A DNA stretch of 64,000 bases from UBA6814 sp040753075. GTDB taxonomy: Bacteria > Desulfobacterota > Desulfovibrionia > Desulfovibrionales > Desulfovibrionaceae. Position numbers and translations under genes: made by a program. Below the pieces are notes generated by a model that was given only the letters and a program-made list of their open reading frames with translations, searched no databases and was not told where the DNA came from. Position 1 is the first letter of the stretch; each line of letters opens with the position of its first letter. The stretch spans positions 1 to 64,000 of the forward strand of contig JBFMHA010000006.1 of the NCBI GenBank assembly GCA_040753075.1, given 5' to 3'. Shown one piece after another: positions 23,977 to 32,433 of the stretch.

Positions 23977-26592
23977 TCATTTCAGGAGAGGCTGCGCCGC
24001 GCACAGGGGGTCCAGGGGCAGGGTGAGGCGCACCCGCGTCCCGCGTCCCGGAGCCGACTCCACCTCCAATCCGCCGCCCAGGTCGCGGACCAGGCAGCGC
24101 AGGCCGGGGAGTCCCTGGGTCCGCGATCCGTCGGCCCCGAGCCGCGCGGAGTCGAAACCGCACCCGTCGTCCCGCACCGTGATGCGCAGGGTCCTGCCCC
24201 GCGCCTCCGCCAGGACCTCGGCCCGCCGGGCCCGGCCGTGCTTTACCGCATTCACCAGGAGCTCCCGCACCGTGCGGCAGAGAAAGGCCGTCCCCTCCCG
24301 GGAAAGGCCGGGCAGCCCGGGGCAGGAAACCTCCACCTCCAGGCCGTGCCGGCGGAGGAGCTCCCCGCCCTGGCGGTCCAGGGTTCCGGCCAGGTCGTCC
24401 GCGAAGAGCGCGGGCGGGGTCAGGTCGTCCAGGGTCGTGCGGAGTTGGCCCGCAGCCTCGCGCAGCAGGTCCAGGGCCGGCGCGAATTCCCGGTCCAGCC
24501 CCCTTTTCCGGGCCAGGTCCTCGACCATGAGGGTGGCCAGGGCCAGGAGCTGGACCGGCCCGTCGTGCAGGTTGCGGGCCACGGTGCGGCGCTCGCGCTC
24601 GCTGGCCATGGCCAGATCCCCGGCCAGCACCCGCACCCGCCGGCCCCGCTCCTCGGCCTCCGCCTTGGCGCGCCTGCGGTCGTCGATGTCCCGGACGAAC
24701 ACCTCGCAGCCCTGCACGCTCCCGTCGTGGCCGCGAACCTCCCGGATGCTGCGCGAGGTCCAGAACAGGGTCCCGTCCCGGCGGCGGGACAGGCACTCGA
24801 AATCACGCACCTCCTCCTGCATCCCGGCCATGCGGCGCAGCCGGGCATGGTCCTCGGGATCGGCGTAGAGGCGCGACGGATCGTCCCCGACCTCCAGCGT
24901 CATGGCCTCGGGCGAGGGGTAGCCGAACATCTCGGCCATGCGCCGGTTGACCCTGGCGTAGCCCTGACTCCGAAGGAACCGGGCGATGCCCAGGGGAGCG
25001 CACCGGAACAGGTTCTGGTAGCTGGCCAGGGCCTGATCCCGCTCGGCCTCGGCCCGGCGGTGCGCGGTGAGGTCGTGCACCACCGCGAGGATGGCCGGAC
25101 GGCCGAGGTAATCCACCCGTACGCTGCGCTCGTTCACCCGCCTCGTCCCGCCGCCGGGCATCAGCACGTCGTACTCCGCCTCGGACGCGCCCGGCCCGGC
25201 GAGAACCGCCCGGATGCGGGCGTCGATGACCGGCGCCATGACCGGGCCCAACAGGTCGTGCAGGCGCATCCCCAGCAGGGACTCGGGATCCGCTGCTCCC
25301 ATGAAGGCCCCGGCGGCCGGATTGACGTAGAGGAGCCGGCCGGCCTCGTGGATGAACAGGATGCCCGGCGAGGTCTCCACGATGGTCCGGTAGAGGCTCT
25401 CAACCTCGTCCCGGGCCTGCTCGGCCGCCACCCGGTCGGAGACGTCCCGCAGGATGGCGAGAAAAAGCCGCCGCCCCCCGACGTCCACCGGCACGGTCCT
25501 TTCCGAAACATGGACCAGCCGCCCGTCCGCGAAGCGGAGGGGAAACTCCCCGCAGGTGACGCCCTGGCTGGCCATGACCTCGGACCGGCGGCGCTCGTAG
25601 TCCGGCAGGGAGTCCGGATGAAGGTGCTCCGCCAGGCTCCGGCCGCATGGGTCGGCCTCCTCCTGCGGGACGAGCAGTTCGCGCATGCAGGGGTTGGCGT
25701 AGAGGATGCGGCCGTCGTCGTGCAGGCACACGGCCTCCGGCAGGTGCTCCAGCACGGCCCGGTGCAGGCGCTCGACCTCGCCCAGGGCCAACTCCGCCCG
25801 GCGGCGGGAGGTGCGGTCATGGAGCAGGCTCAAGACGGCCGGCCGGCCGTGGTGCATGATGGTCGTGCTGAAGGCGCGCACCCATCTCGCATCTCCGCTG
25901 GCCAGCACCAGTTGGAGTTCGCCGGGCATGGGGCGGCCCACCAGCGCGGCCCGGATGTGCCGACGGATTTCCCTCGCGCTGGAGTCGACCATCAGGTCCC
26001 GGCCCCGGCAGCCCACCAGGGAGCCCCTCTCCGGGGATCGGAAAAAGGCCTCGGCCGCGGGATTGGTCAGCAGGACGCGGCCCTCCCGGTGAACGAGCAC
26101 CGGGTCCGGATTGAGCTCCATCATGTCCCGGTACAGGCGCAGGGCCTGGACCAGGGCCGCAAAGGCCCGGTGCTCTTCGGCCTCGCTGCGGAGCGCCACC
26201 TCCACGACCCGGCCCCCGGCCCAGGGCCGGTCATCCAGGCGGACCCAGGCCGCGCAGGGCAGCACCGTCCCGTCCCGCCGCCGCAGCAGGACCGGGTAGC
26301 CCGACATCTCCCCGCGGGACAAGGCCAGAGAGGCCAGGACGTCCCAATCCTCGGGATCCTCCCACAGCCTCCGCGCCTCGCCCGCGCAGGCCCGGACGAG
26401 GTCGTCCGCCGAGTCGTACCCCAGCTTGGCGGCCAGACGGTGATTGGCCCGCAGCATGCGCCCATCCGAGGACGTGGCCAGGTGGCCTATGGGGAGCAGG
26501 TCGTGGAGCCGGCCGGGAAAGGCGCGCTCTTCGGCAGCCAGGACAGCGCCGCCGCCCCGCCCTCCCAGGATGCCCGAATCAGCGTCCTGCAT
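23977..26592 (-). CDS. multi-PAS NarX/DegS-type (HisKA_3) sensor histidine kinase
   Basis: This 871-residue kinase has no membrane segment and carries about five PAS domains in a row (starting near residues 30, 165, 285, 405 and 530; for example LPEAVCLHDDGRILYANPCM and SPGILFIHEAGRLLYVNPAA). The HisKA_3 box ERRTVARNLHDGPVQ has the phosphorylatable His near residue 690. The ATPase domain has RELLVNAVKHGRA and DDGCGFD. The class is the one that phosphorylates NarL-type regulators, and such a regulator lies directly downstream. Cytoplasmic PAS stacks of this kind often bind haem, flavin or small redox molecules, but no cofactor ligand can be named here. Confidence 0.9.
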   Translation of the reverse strand: MQDADSGILGGRGGGAVLAAEERAFPGRLHDLLPIGHLATSSDGRMLRANHRLAAKLGYDSADDLVRACAGEARRLWEDPEDWDVLASLALSRGEMSGYPVLLRRRDGTVLPCAAWVRLDDRPWAGGRVVEVALRSEAEEHRAFAALVQALRLYRDMMELNPDPVLVHREGRVLLTNPAAEAFFRSPERGSLVGCRGRDLMVDSSAREIRRHIRAALVGRPMPGELQLVLASGDARWVRAFSTTIMHHGRPAVLSLLHDRTSRRRAELALGEVERLHRAVLEHLPEAVCLHDDGRILYANPCMRELLVPQEEADPCGRSLAEHLHPDSLPDYERRRSEVMASQGVTCGEFPLRFADGRLVHVSERTVPVDVGGRRLFLAILRDVSDRVAAEQARDEVESLYRTIVETSPGILFIHEAGRLLYVNPAAGAFMGAADPESLLGMRLHDLLGPVMAPVIDARIRAVLAGPGASEAEYDVLMPGGGTRRVNERSVRVDYLGRPAILAVVHDLTAHRRAEAERDQALASYQNLFRCAPLGIARFLRSQGYARVNRRMAEMFGYPSPEAMTLEVGDDPSRLYADPEDHARLRRMAGMQEEVRDFECLSRRRDGTLFWTSRSIREVRGHDGSVQGCEVFVRDIDDRRRAKAEAEERGRRVRVLAGDLAMASERERRTVARNLHDGPVQLLALATLMVEDLARKRGLDREFAPALDLLREAAGQLRTTLDDLTPPALFADDLAGTLDRQGGELLRRHGLEVEVSCPGLPGLSREGTAFLCRTVRELLVNAVKHGRARRAEVLAEARGRTLRITVRDDGCGFDSARLGADGSRTQGLPGLRCLVRDLGGGLEVESAPGRGTRVRLTLPLDPLCAAQPLLK

Positions 26593-27067
26593 GAGCTTCC
26601 CTCATACGTTCACATGACGCCCGGGATTCCCCGGCGAACCGTACACGCCCCGGCCTGTCTCCATCATCCATGCTGCCACGCTAGCAAAAAGCCTGCATCT
26701 TTGGAATGCGCGACACGGCCCGAACGCAAAATTCATGCAAGACAACATGTCATAAATATTGACCATTGCATCAAAGACCTCTGACGCAACGGACAAAAGC
26801 CGCTCCTGCCCGCCGGGCGAAGCAGAAGCATGCATGCCGGTGAATATCTGTTGTGCCGCTGAAGCGGCGTGCGGCCCGATCCCGGGACGCCAGCCGAGGC
26901 AAAGACGGGGCGGGAGCGAGAGTTCGGCTTCAGGCGAGGATGCGGACGGCCCAGCCCCCGGCCGGACGTCCCGGAAGCGGCCTCCGGCGCCAGGCAGAGT
27001 GCGCAACGAGAGAAAAAGCGGCGCCCCGGGCCCGAGGCGTCCCGGGGTCGCGGCGCGAGGCCGGGGC
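26593..27067. other. 475-bp intergenic region with an AT-rich core
   Basis: No convincing gene: one minus-strand frame (26602-27006) has a TTG start and no ribosome site. An AT-rich island (about 26690-26780) holds the near-palindrome GTCA-TAAATAT-TGAC (26749-26763), a possible operator for the kinase gene that starts at 26592. No clear -35/-10 pair was found. Confidence 0.5.
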
Positions 27068-27457
27068 TCAGTCCCCGCCCTGCTCCCCGGGATCCCTGAA
27101 GGGCTGGACCTCCCAGCCGAAGAGTTCGCCGGCCATTTCCTGGGCCTGGCGCTCCAGGGTCTCGTACCAGAGGAAATAGTTGTCCATGAGGGTCTTGCCC
27201 CGGCCGCTGAGCCGCAACCCGGACTTGTTGCCGCCCAGTTTCCTGACCAGGGCGAAGCCCAGGAGCTCCTCGGACTTCCTGAGCTTGCCCCAGGCCGCCC
27301 GGTAGGACATCTTCAGGTCCTCGGCCGCCTTCCGCAGGGAGCCGTGCTCCTCGATCTTGCGCAGGAGCAGGGCCCGGCCGTGGCCGAAGAGCATCCCGTC
27401 CCCGTCCTCCAGCCAGACGTTCAGGCGCACCACGGGCTGCGTTCTCTTGTCAGGCAC
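27068..27457 (-). CDS. ModE-like winged-helix regulator (N-terminal domain only)
   Basis: The 129-residue protein is a LysR-type winged helix of the ModE N-terminal class: RALLLRKIEEHGSLRKAAED then LKMSYRAAWGKLRKSEELLG, and a wing with GGNKSGLRLSGRGK. The molybdate-binding (Mop) domains of full ModE are absent, so it is a DNA-binding stand-alone protein as often found in anaerobes, where it may control molybdenum or tungsten enzymes. Regulation by molybdate would need another sensing surface. It lies 75 bp downstream of purU on the same strand and could be co-transcribed. Confidence 0.82.
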   Translation of the reverse strand: MPDKRTQPVVRLNVWLEDGDGMLFGHGRALLLRKIEEHGSLRKAAEDLKMSYRAAWGKLRKSEELLGFALVRKLGGNKSGLRLSGRGKTLMDNYFLWYETLERQAQEMAGELFGWEVQPFRDPGEQGGD

Positions 27458-27532
27458 GGCACCCTCCGGCGTCCGCCCGTCCCGGCATGGCGGGGACGCC
27501 CCCGCCGGCCCAGGCGCCGGGCGCGGAGCCAG

Positions 27533-28393
27533 CTAGAACACCACGGTCTTGTTGCCGAAGATGATGACCCGGTCCTCCAGGTGCCAGCGCACGGCCCGGG
27601 CCAGGACGTGGCGCTCCAGGTCGCGGCCCAGGTCCTTGAGGTCGGTCATGCTCTGGCGGTGGGAGACCCGGGCCACGTCCTGCTCGATGATGGGACCCTT
27701 GTCCAACTCCTCGGTCACGTAATGGGCCGTGGCCCCGATGAGCTTCACGCCCTTGTCGTAGGCCTGGCGGTAGGGGTTGGCCCCGATGAACGCGGGCAGG
27801 AACGAGTGGTGGATGTTGATGATGCGGTCCTTGAACCGGGACACGAACTCCGGGGAGAGGATCTGCATGTAGCGGGCCAGCACCACCAGGTCGGCGCCGC
27901 CCTCGAGCAGGCCCAGGATCCTCTCCTCGGACTCGGCCTTGGAGTCCCCGTTCACCGGGATGTAGTCGTAGGGCACCCCGAAGCGCTCGAGGGACTCGCG
28001 GTGGTTGGGGTGGTTGGAGATGACCCGGACCACATCGCAGTCCATCTCGCCCCGCGCCCACCGCCACATGAGCTCCAGCAGGCAATGGTCGTCCTGGGAC
28101 ACCAGGATGGCCACCCGCTTGGCGTCCGCGCCGTAGGTCATCTTCCAGTCCATCTGGAACCGCTCGGCCACCACCGTGGCGAAGGCGCTCTCCAGGGCGG
28201 CCCGGGTCACGTCCAGGTACGGGGTCTGGAACTCCAGGCGCATGAAGAAGGTCCCGCCCTCGGCGTCGGTGGAGTGCTGGTCCAGGGCGGTGATGTTCAC
28301 GTTGTGCGAGTACAGGAAGCCCGTGACCGCGGCCACGATGCCCGGCTTGTCCGGGCAGGTGATGCGCAGGCGGGCGAGGTTCTGGGTATCCAT
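27533..28393 (-). CDS. purU: formyltetrahydrofolate deformylase
   Basis: PurU hydrolyses 10-formyltetrahydrofolate to formate and tetrahydrofolate. The 286-residue product has an N-terminal ACT domain (LRITCPDKPGIVAAVTGFLY, residues about 8-27) and a formyltransferase-like catalytic domain with SNHPNHR, the catalytic Asn-His-Asp set in INIHHSFLPAF and HYVTEELDKGPIIEQD, and the usual VLARYMQILS. The ATG at 28393 has GGGAG at 8 nt; the open frame runs 56 codons further up but that part is low-complexity. It is divergent from the C1/CODH operon, which shares the same folate C1 pool. Confidence 0.95.
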   Translation of the reverse strand: MDTQNLARLRITCPDKPGIVAAVTGFLYSHNVNITALDQHSTDAEGGTFFMRLEFQTPYLDVTRAALESAFATVVAERFQMDWKMTYGADAKRVAILVSQDDHCLLELMWRWARGEMDCDVVRVISNHPNHRESLERFGVPYDYIPVNGDSKAESEERILGLLEGGADLVVLARYMQILSPEFVSRFKDRIINIHHSFLPAFIGANPYRQAYDKGVKLIGATAHYVTEELDKGPIIEQDVARVSHRQSMTDLKDLGRDLERHVLARAVRWHLEDRVIIFGNKTVVF

Positions 28394-28578
28394 GGCGAGC
28401 TCCCGAAACGATGTCCGGCCTGGATTACCCGCTTTGCCGGAAAAAGAAAACCGGCCGCCGGGGCTCCCGCCTCCGCCTTGCGCCCGGCCGCTACTCCGGG
28501 TAGATTCGTCCTGCGCCGGAGGGTTGTCTCTTTTGCTCATTGATTCCAGCATGCTGCGCAAAAAAACGAGGAGTGCCC

Positions 28579-29634
28579 ATGCGTTTCGACTTCCTGGCCA
28601 CCGGCATCGGCTCCATGCCCCACACCGACCCCGAGCGCGGGGTGGACGTGGTGCTGGCCAACCTCCCCCAGGCCCCCATGTGGCCGCAGTTCCCCCGCCT
28701 GGACTTCCGGGAGCAGATGGAGCCCCAGTACGCCGAGGGCATGCCCCGCCTGGTGTTCGACGCGGAAAAGCGCCGCATCCATTTCGACACGACCGGCGAC
28801 GCCTCCGAGGACCTGGCCGCCTTCTACGAGGTCTACCTGGCGGCCATGGAGTCCGGCGACTGCTCGGCCCTGGCCCTGTCGCCCGGGCACGCCCGCGGGT
28901 TCCACGCCCTGGCGCGGCGGCTCGCGGCCAACGGCGGGAAGCCGCCCTTCGTCAAGGGCCAGACCACCGGGCCGGTGTCCTTCTGCCTGACCGTCACCGA
29001 CCAGGACAAGCGGGCCATCTACTACAACGACGAATTCCGCGACGTGGCGGTAAAGGCCCTGGCCATGAAGACCCGCTGGCAGGCCAAGACCCTGGCCCCG
29101 CTGGCGGAGAGGGTCATCTGCTTCGTGGACGAGCCCATCCTCTCGGCCTTCGGATCGTCCACGTACGTCTCGGTGACCCGGGACGACGTGGTGGCCATCC
29201 TGAACGAGATGGCCGAGGCGGCGCACGCCGAGGGCGCGCTCATGGGCGCCCACTGCTGCGGCAACACCGAGTGGAGCATCCTGGTGGACGGCGGCGTGGA
29301 CATCGTGAACTTCGACGCCTACGAGTACGGCGAGACCATCGCCATGTACCCGGACGCGGTGCGCGCCCTCTTCGCCCGGGGCGGGGCCCTGGCCTGGGGC
29401 GTGGCGCCCTCCTCGGCCAAGGTGCGCGAGGAGACCGCCGCGAGCCTGGCCGACCGCTGGGAGCGCCTGGCCGACCTCCTGGCCTCCAAGGGCCTGGACC
29501 GGGACGAGATCGCCCGCCAGGCCATCATCACCTCCAGTTGCGGCGCCGGGTCGCTGTCCGTGGAGGACGCCGAGCGCATCTTCGGCCTCATCGCCGAGAC
29601 CTCGGCCCTGCTCAAGCAGCGGTACGGATTCTAG
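28579..29634 (+). CDS. core-MetE-type (corrinoid-dependent) methionine synthase candidate
   Basis: This 351-residue protein has the MetE/UROD barrel: an opening ATGIGSMPHTD, substrate-side KGQTTGPVSF, and DEPILSAFGSS. The four zinc ligands of MetE appear in order: His and Cys in GAHCCGNTEW, Glu in DAYEYGE, and Cys in TSSCGAGS. It lacks the N-terminal half and the folate-binding part of full MetE. Short core-MetE proteins (the Mes families) are thought to take methyl groups from corrinoid proteins, and one family is associated with the Wood-Ljungdahl pathway. Its position at the head of the CODH/ACS operon makes that role likely. An alternative is an MtaA/UROD-like methyltransferase. ATG 28579 has GAGGAG at 7 nt. 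Confidence 0.75.
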   Translation: MRFDFLATGIGSMPHTDPERGVDVVLANLPQAPMWPQFPRLDFREQMEPQYAEGMPRLVFDAEKRRIHFDTTGDASEDLAAFYEVYLAAMESGDCSALALSPGHARGFHALARRLAANGGKPPFVKGQTTGPVSFCLTVTDQDKRAIYYNDEFRDVAVKALAMKTRWQAKTLAPLAERVICFVDEPILSAFGSSTYVSVTRDDVVAILNEMAEAAHAEGALMGAHCCGNTEWSILVDGGVDIVNFDAYEYGETIAMYPDAVRALFARGGALAWGVAPSSAKVREETAASLADRWERLADLLASKGLDRDEIARQAIITSSCGAGSLSVEDAERIFGLIAETSALLKQRYGF

Positions 29635-29640
29635 GACGAG

Positions 29641-29733
29641 ATGAGTACCGAGGTCTGCGGCAAGGGCGGCCCCCCCAAGGAAAAATACGAAGTATTTTTT
29701 CCCTCAATCACTGCTTCCGGGGTCTGGAATTGA
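29641..29733 (+). CDS. 30-codon ORF between the methionine synthase gene and cooC
   Basis: The frame reads MSTEVCGKGGPPKEKYEVFF then PSITASGVWN and its TGA overlaps the TTG start of cooC. AGGA lies 4 nt before the ATG. The segment VCGKGG copies the P-loop start of CooC (AVCGKGGVGK): 17 bp (TCTGCGGCAAGGGCGGC) are identical in both places. Within it, AAAAATAC-GAA-GTATTTTT forms an AT-rich hairpin with a T-run, possibly an attenuator. It could be a leader peptide coupling cooC translation or a relic of a partial cooC duplication; no expression evidence is available. Confidence 0.4.
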   Translation: MSTEVCGKGGPPKEKYEVFFPSITASGVWN

Positions 29734-30473
29734 TCATCGCAGTCTGCGGCAAGGGCGGCGTGGGCAAGACCACCCTGGCCGCGCTGCTCGTGCTGCGCCT
29801 GGCCGCCCGCGGCTGCCGGCCGGTGCTGGCCGTGGACGCGGACCCCAACGCCTGCCTGGATGCGGCCCTGGGCCTGCCCGCCCCGGGCAGCGTGGGCGCG
29901 CTGCGCGAGGACGCCCGCGAGGCCAGGGGCATGTCCAAGCACGAGTTCCTGGAGTACCGCCTGGCCGAATGCCTGGCCGAGGGCGAGGACTTCGATCTCC
30001 TGGCCATGGGCCGGCCCGAGGGACCGGGCTGCTACTGCTTCGCCAACTCCGTGCTGCGCGACCTGACCTCGCAGATGTCCGGACGCTACCCGTACGTGGT
30101 CCTGGACAACGAGGCCGGGCTGGAGAACCTCTCCCGCCGCCTGGCCCCCGCGGTCGACCTCATGATCCTGGCCTCGGACCCCTCGGCCCGCGGCCTGGCC
30201 ACCGCGGCCCGCATCCGCGGCCTGGCCCGGGAACTCGGCATCAAGGCCGGCCGCCTGGCCCTGGCCGTGAACCGGCTCTCCGGCCCCCTGCCCCCGGCCG
30301 CCCGCGACCTGGCCGCGAAAATGGGGACCGACCTGATTCTCCAACTGCCCGAGGACCCGGCCCTGGCCGCCCTGGACCGCGAGGGGACGCCGCTGGACCG
30401 GCTGCCTGCGGACAACCCGCTGGTCGCCGCGGCGGACGCCTTCCTCGAACGGATGCTTTCCGACAACTCCTGA
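29730..30473 (+). CDS. cooC: CooC-type nickel-insertion ATPase for CODH
   Basis: CooC is a MinD/SIMIBI-class ATPase that delivers nickel to the C-cluster of carbon monoxide dehydrogenase. The 247-residue product has the deviant Walker A motif CGKGGVGKTT (about residues 6-15), switch D-x-D in AVDADPNAC, the metal-binding CxC motif GCYCFANS, and the Walker B-like VVLDNEAGLENLSRR. TTG 29730 is the only sensible start: the frame upstream is another gene and the first residues LIIAVCGKGG are the canonical first strand. It is followed 13 bp later by cooS, its client. Confidence 0.93.
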   Translation: MIIAVCGKGGVGKTTLAALLVLRLAARGCRPVLAVDADPNACLDAALGLPAPGSVGALREDAREARGMSKHEFLEYRLAECLAEGEDFDLLAMGRPEGPGCYCFANSVLRDLTSQMSGRYPYVVLDNEAGLENLSRRLAPAVDLMILASDPSARGLATAARIRGLARELGIKAGRLALAVNRLSGPLPPAARDLAAKMGTDLILQLPEDPALAALDREGTPLDRLPADNPLVAAADAFLERMLSDNS

Positions 30474-30486
30474 ACCGGAACGACCG

Positions 30487-32433
30487 ATGAAGAAAACCGA
30501 TCCGACCCAGCCCCGCGCCCGCGACGCGGCCACCCGGAAGCTCCTGGACAAGGCCGCGGCCGACGGGGTCGCCACCTGCTTCGACCGGGTCCAGGACCAC
30601 GCCAAGAGCTGCGCCTTCGGCGCGAACGGCGTCTGCTGCCGCATCTGCCACATGGGCCCCTGCCGGCTCACGGCCAAGGCCCCGCGCGGCGTCTGCGGCG
30701 CGGACGCCCATACCGTGGCCGGCCGCAACTTCCTGCGCGAGGCGGCCGGCGGCGCGGCCGCCCACTCGGACCACGGCCGGCGCCTGGCCCTGCTGCTCAG
30801 GAAGGTGGGCGAGGGCCGCGGCGGCGACTACCGCATCGCGGACGAAAAGGCGCTCCGCCAGTCCGCCCGGGACTGGGGCCTGGACCCCGCGGACAAGCCG
30901 GTCCAGGCCGTGGCCAAGGAGCTGGCCGACCTGTTCCTGGCCGAATTCGCCAGCCAGGAGGAGCCGCTCCAGACCCTGACCCTGGCCCCCGCGGCCCGGC
31001 GCGGGCTGTGGCGGCGCCTGGGCGTCGCGCCCTCGGGCGTGGACCGCATGATCGTGGAGGCCATGCACCGCTCCACCATGGGCGTGGACCACGACCCCGA
31101 GAGCCTGGTGGACCACGCCTTCCGCACCGCCCTGGCCGACGGCTGGGGCGGGTCCATGATCGCCACCGCCTGCTCGGACATCCTGTTCGGCGCGCCCCGG
31201 CCCGTGCGCGGCCAGGCCAACCTGGGGGTGCTCAAGGCCGACACCGTGAACGTGGTGGCGCACGGGCACGAGCCCGCCCTGTCCGAGATGCTGGCCCTGG
31301 CCGCCCGCGACCCCGAAGTCCTCGCCCGCGCCAGGGACGCGGGAGCGGCGGGCCTCACCCTGGCCGGCATCTGCTGCACGGCCAACGAGGTGCTCATGCG
31401 GCACGGCATCCCGGTGGCGGGCAGCCTCTTGCAGCAGGAGCTGGCCATCGTGACTGGAGCCGTGGAGCTCATGGTCACCGACGTGCAGTGCGTCATGCCC
31501 AGCCTGCCCGAGGTGGCCGCGGCCTATCATACCAAGGTGGTCGCCACCAGCGACATCGCCCGCACCGTGGGCGCGGCCCACGCGCCCTTCGACCCGTCCC
31601 GGGCCCTGGCCTGCGCCAAGGATCTGCTCTTCGAGGCCATCGCCAACTTCGCCCGCCGCGACCCGAAAAAGATCGCCATCCCCAAGGAGAGCAACCCCCT
31701 GGTGGCCGGGTTCTCGGTGGAGGCCATCAAGTACATGCTGGGCGGCAGCTTCCGCGGCTCGTTCCGGCCCCTGAACGACGCGGTCATGGCCGGCCGCATC
31801 CGCGGCGTGGCCGGCATCGTTGGCTGCAACAACCCGCGCGGCTGCATGGACGAATACACCATGACCCTGACCCGGGAGCTCCTGGCCAACGACGTGCTGG
31901 TGCTCAAGACCGGGTGCGCGGCCGTGGCCTCGGCCAAGGAGGGCCTGCTCCTGCCCGAGGCCGCCCTGGCCGCCGCGGGGCCCGGCCTGCGCGAGGTGTG
32001 CGAGGCCGTGGGCATGCCCCCGGTGCTGCACCTGGGCTCCTGCGTGGACAACTCCCGCATCCTGCGCGCCGCGGCCGAGATGGCGGCCGAGGGCGGCCTG
32101 GGCGACGATCTCTCGAAACTGCCCGCCGTGGGCTGCGCCCCCGAGTGGATGAGCGAGAAGGCGGTGGCCATCGGCTGCTACTTCGTGGCCTCGGGCGTGG
32201 ACGTGGTGCTGGGCCGGCCCTTCCGCGTGGCCGGCTCGGACCGGGTCACGGACCTGCTGTTCAAGGAGAGCGCGGAACGCTTCGGGGCCTGCTTCCACCA
32301 CGCCCCGGACGGCAAGGCCGCCGCGGCCAAGGTGCTGGAGATCATCAACGCGAGACGCAAGCGCCTGGGCATCGATCGCGCCGCGGAGCGCAAGCTCTTC
32401 GACATGAAGGACCGGAGGGCGATCCATGTCTAA
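30487..32433 (+). CDS. cooS: anaerobic carbon monoxide dehydrogenase catalytic subunit
   Basis: The 648-residue Ni-Fe enzyme interconverts CO2 and CO. N-terminal cysteines for the D and B clusters are in ATCFDRVQDHAKSCAFGANG and VCCRICHMGPCRL. The C-cluster ligands are all visible in order: His in VVAHGHEP, Cys in GICCTANE, Cys in DVQCVMPS, Cys in VGCNNPRG, Cys in KTGCAAVASA and Cys in LGSCVDNSR. The length fits bacterial CooS/AcsA. The stop overlaps the start of the acetyl-CoA synthase fusion by 8 bp, so the subunits of the CODH/ACS complex are translationally coupled. In this context the enzyme works in acetyl-CoA synthesis or breakdown rather than only in CO oxidation. Confidence 0.97.
   Translation: MKKTDPTQPRARDAATRKLLDKAAADGVATCFDRVQDHAKSCAFGANGVCCRICHMGPCRLTAKAPRGVCGADAHTVAGRNFLREAAGGAAAHSDHGRRLALLLRKVGEGRGGDYRIADEKALRQSARDWGLDPADKPVQAVAKELADLFLAEFASQEEPLQTLTLAPAARRGLWRRLGVAPSGVDRMIVEAMHRSTMGVDHDPESLVDHAFRTALADGWGGSMIATACSDILFGAPRPVRGQANLGVLKADTVNVVAHGHEPALSEMLALAARDPEVLARARDAGAAGLTLAGICCTANEVLMRHGIPVAGSLLQQELAIVTGAVELMVTDVQCVMPSLPEVAAAYHTKVVATSDIARTVGAAHAPFDPSRALACAKDLLFEAIANFARRDPKKIAIPKESNPLVAGFSVEAIKYMLGGSFRGSFRPLNDAVMAGRIRGVAGIVGCNNPRGCMDEYTMTLTRELLANDVLVLKTGCAAVASAKEGLLLPEAALAAAGPGLREVCEAVGMPPVLHLGSCVDNSRILRAAAEMAAEGGLGDDLSKLPAVGCAPEWMSEKAVAIGCYFVASGVDVVLGRPFRVAGSDRVTDLLFKESAERFGACFHHAPDGKAAAAKVLEIINARRKRLGIDRAAERKLFDMKDRRAIHV

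Noticed and set aside
26602..27006. A 134-codon minus-strand frame between the multi-PAS kinase and the ModE-like regulator
   Set aside because: TTG start without a ribosome site, no family features, and it spans an AT-rich promoter-like island.
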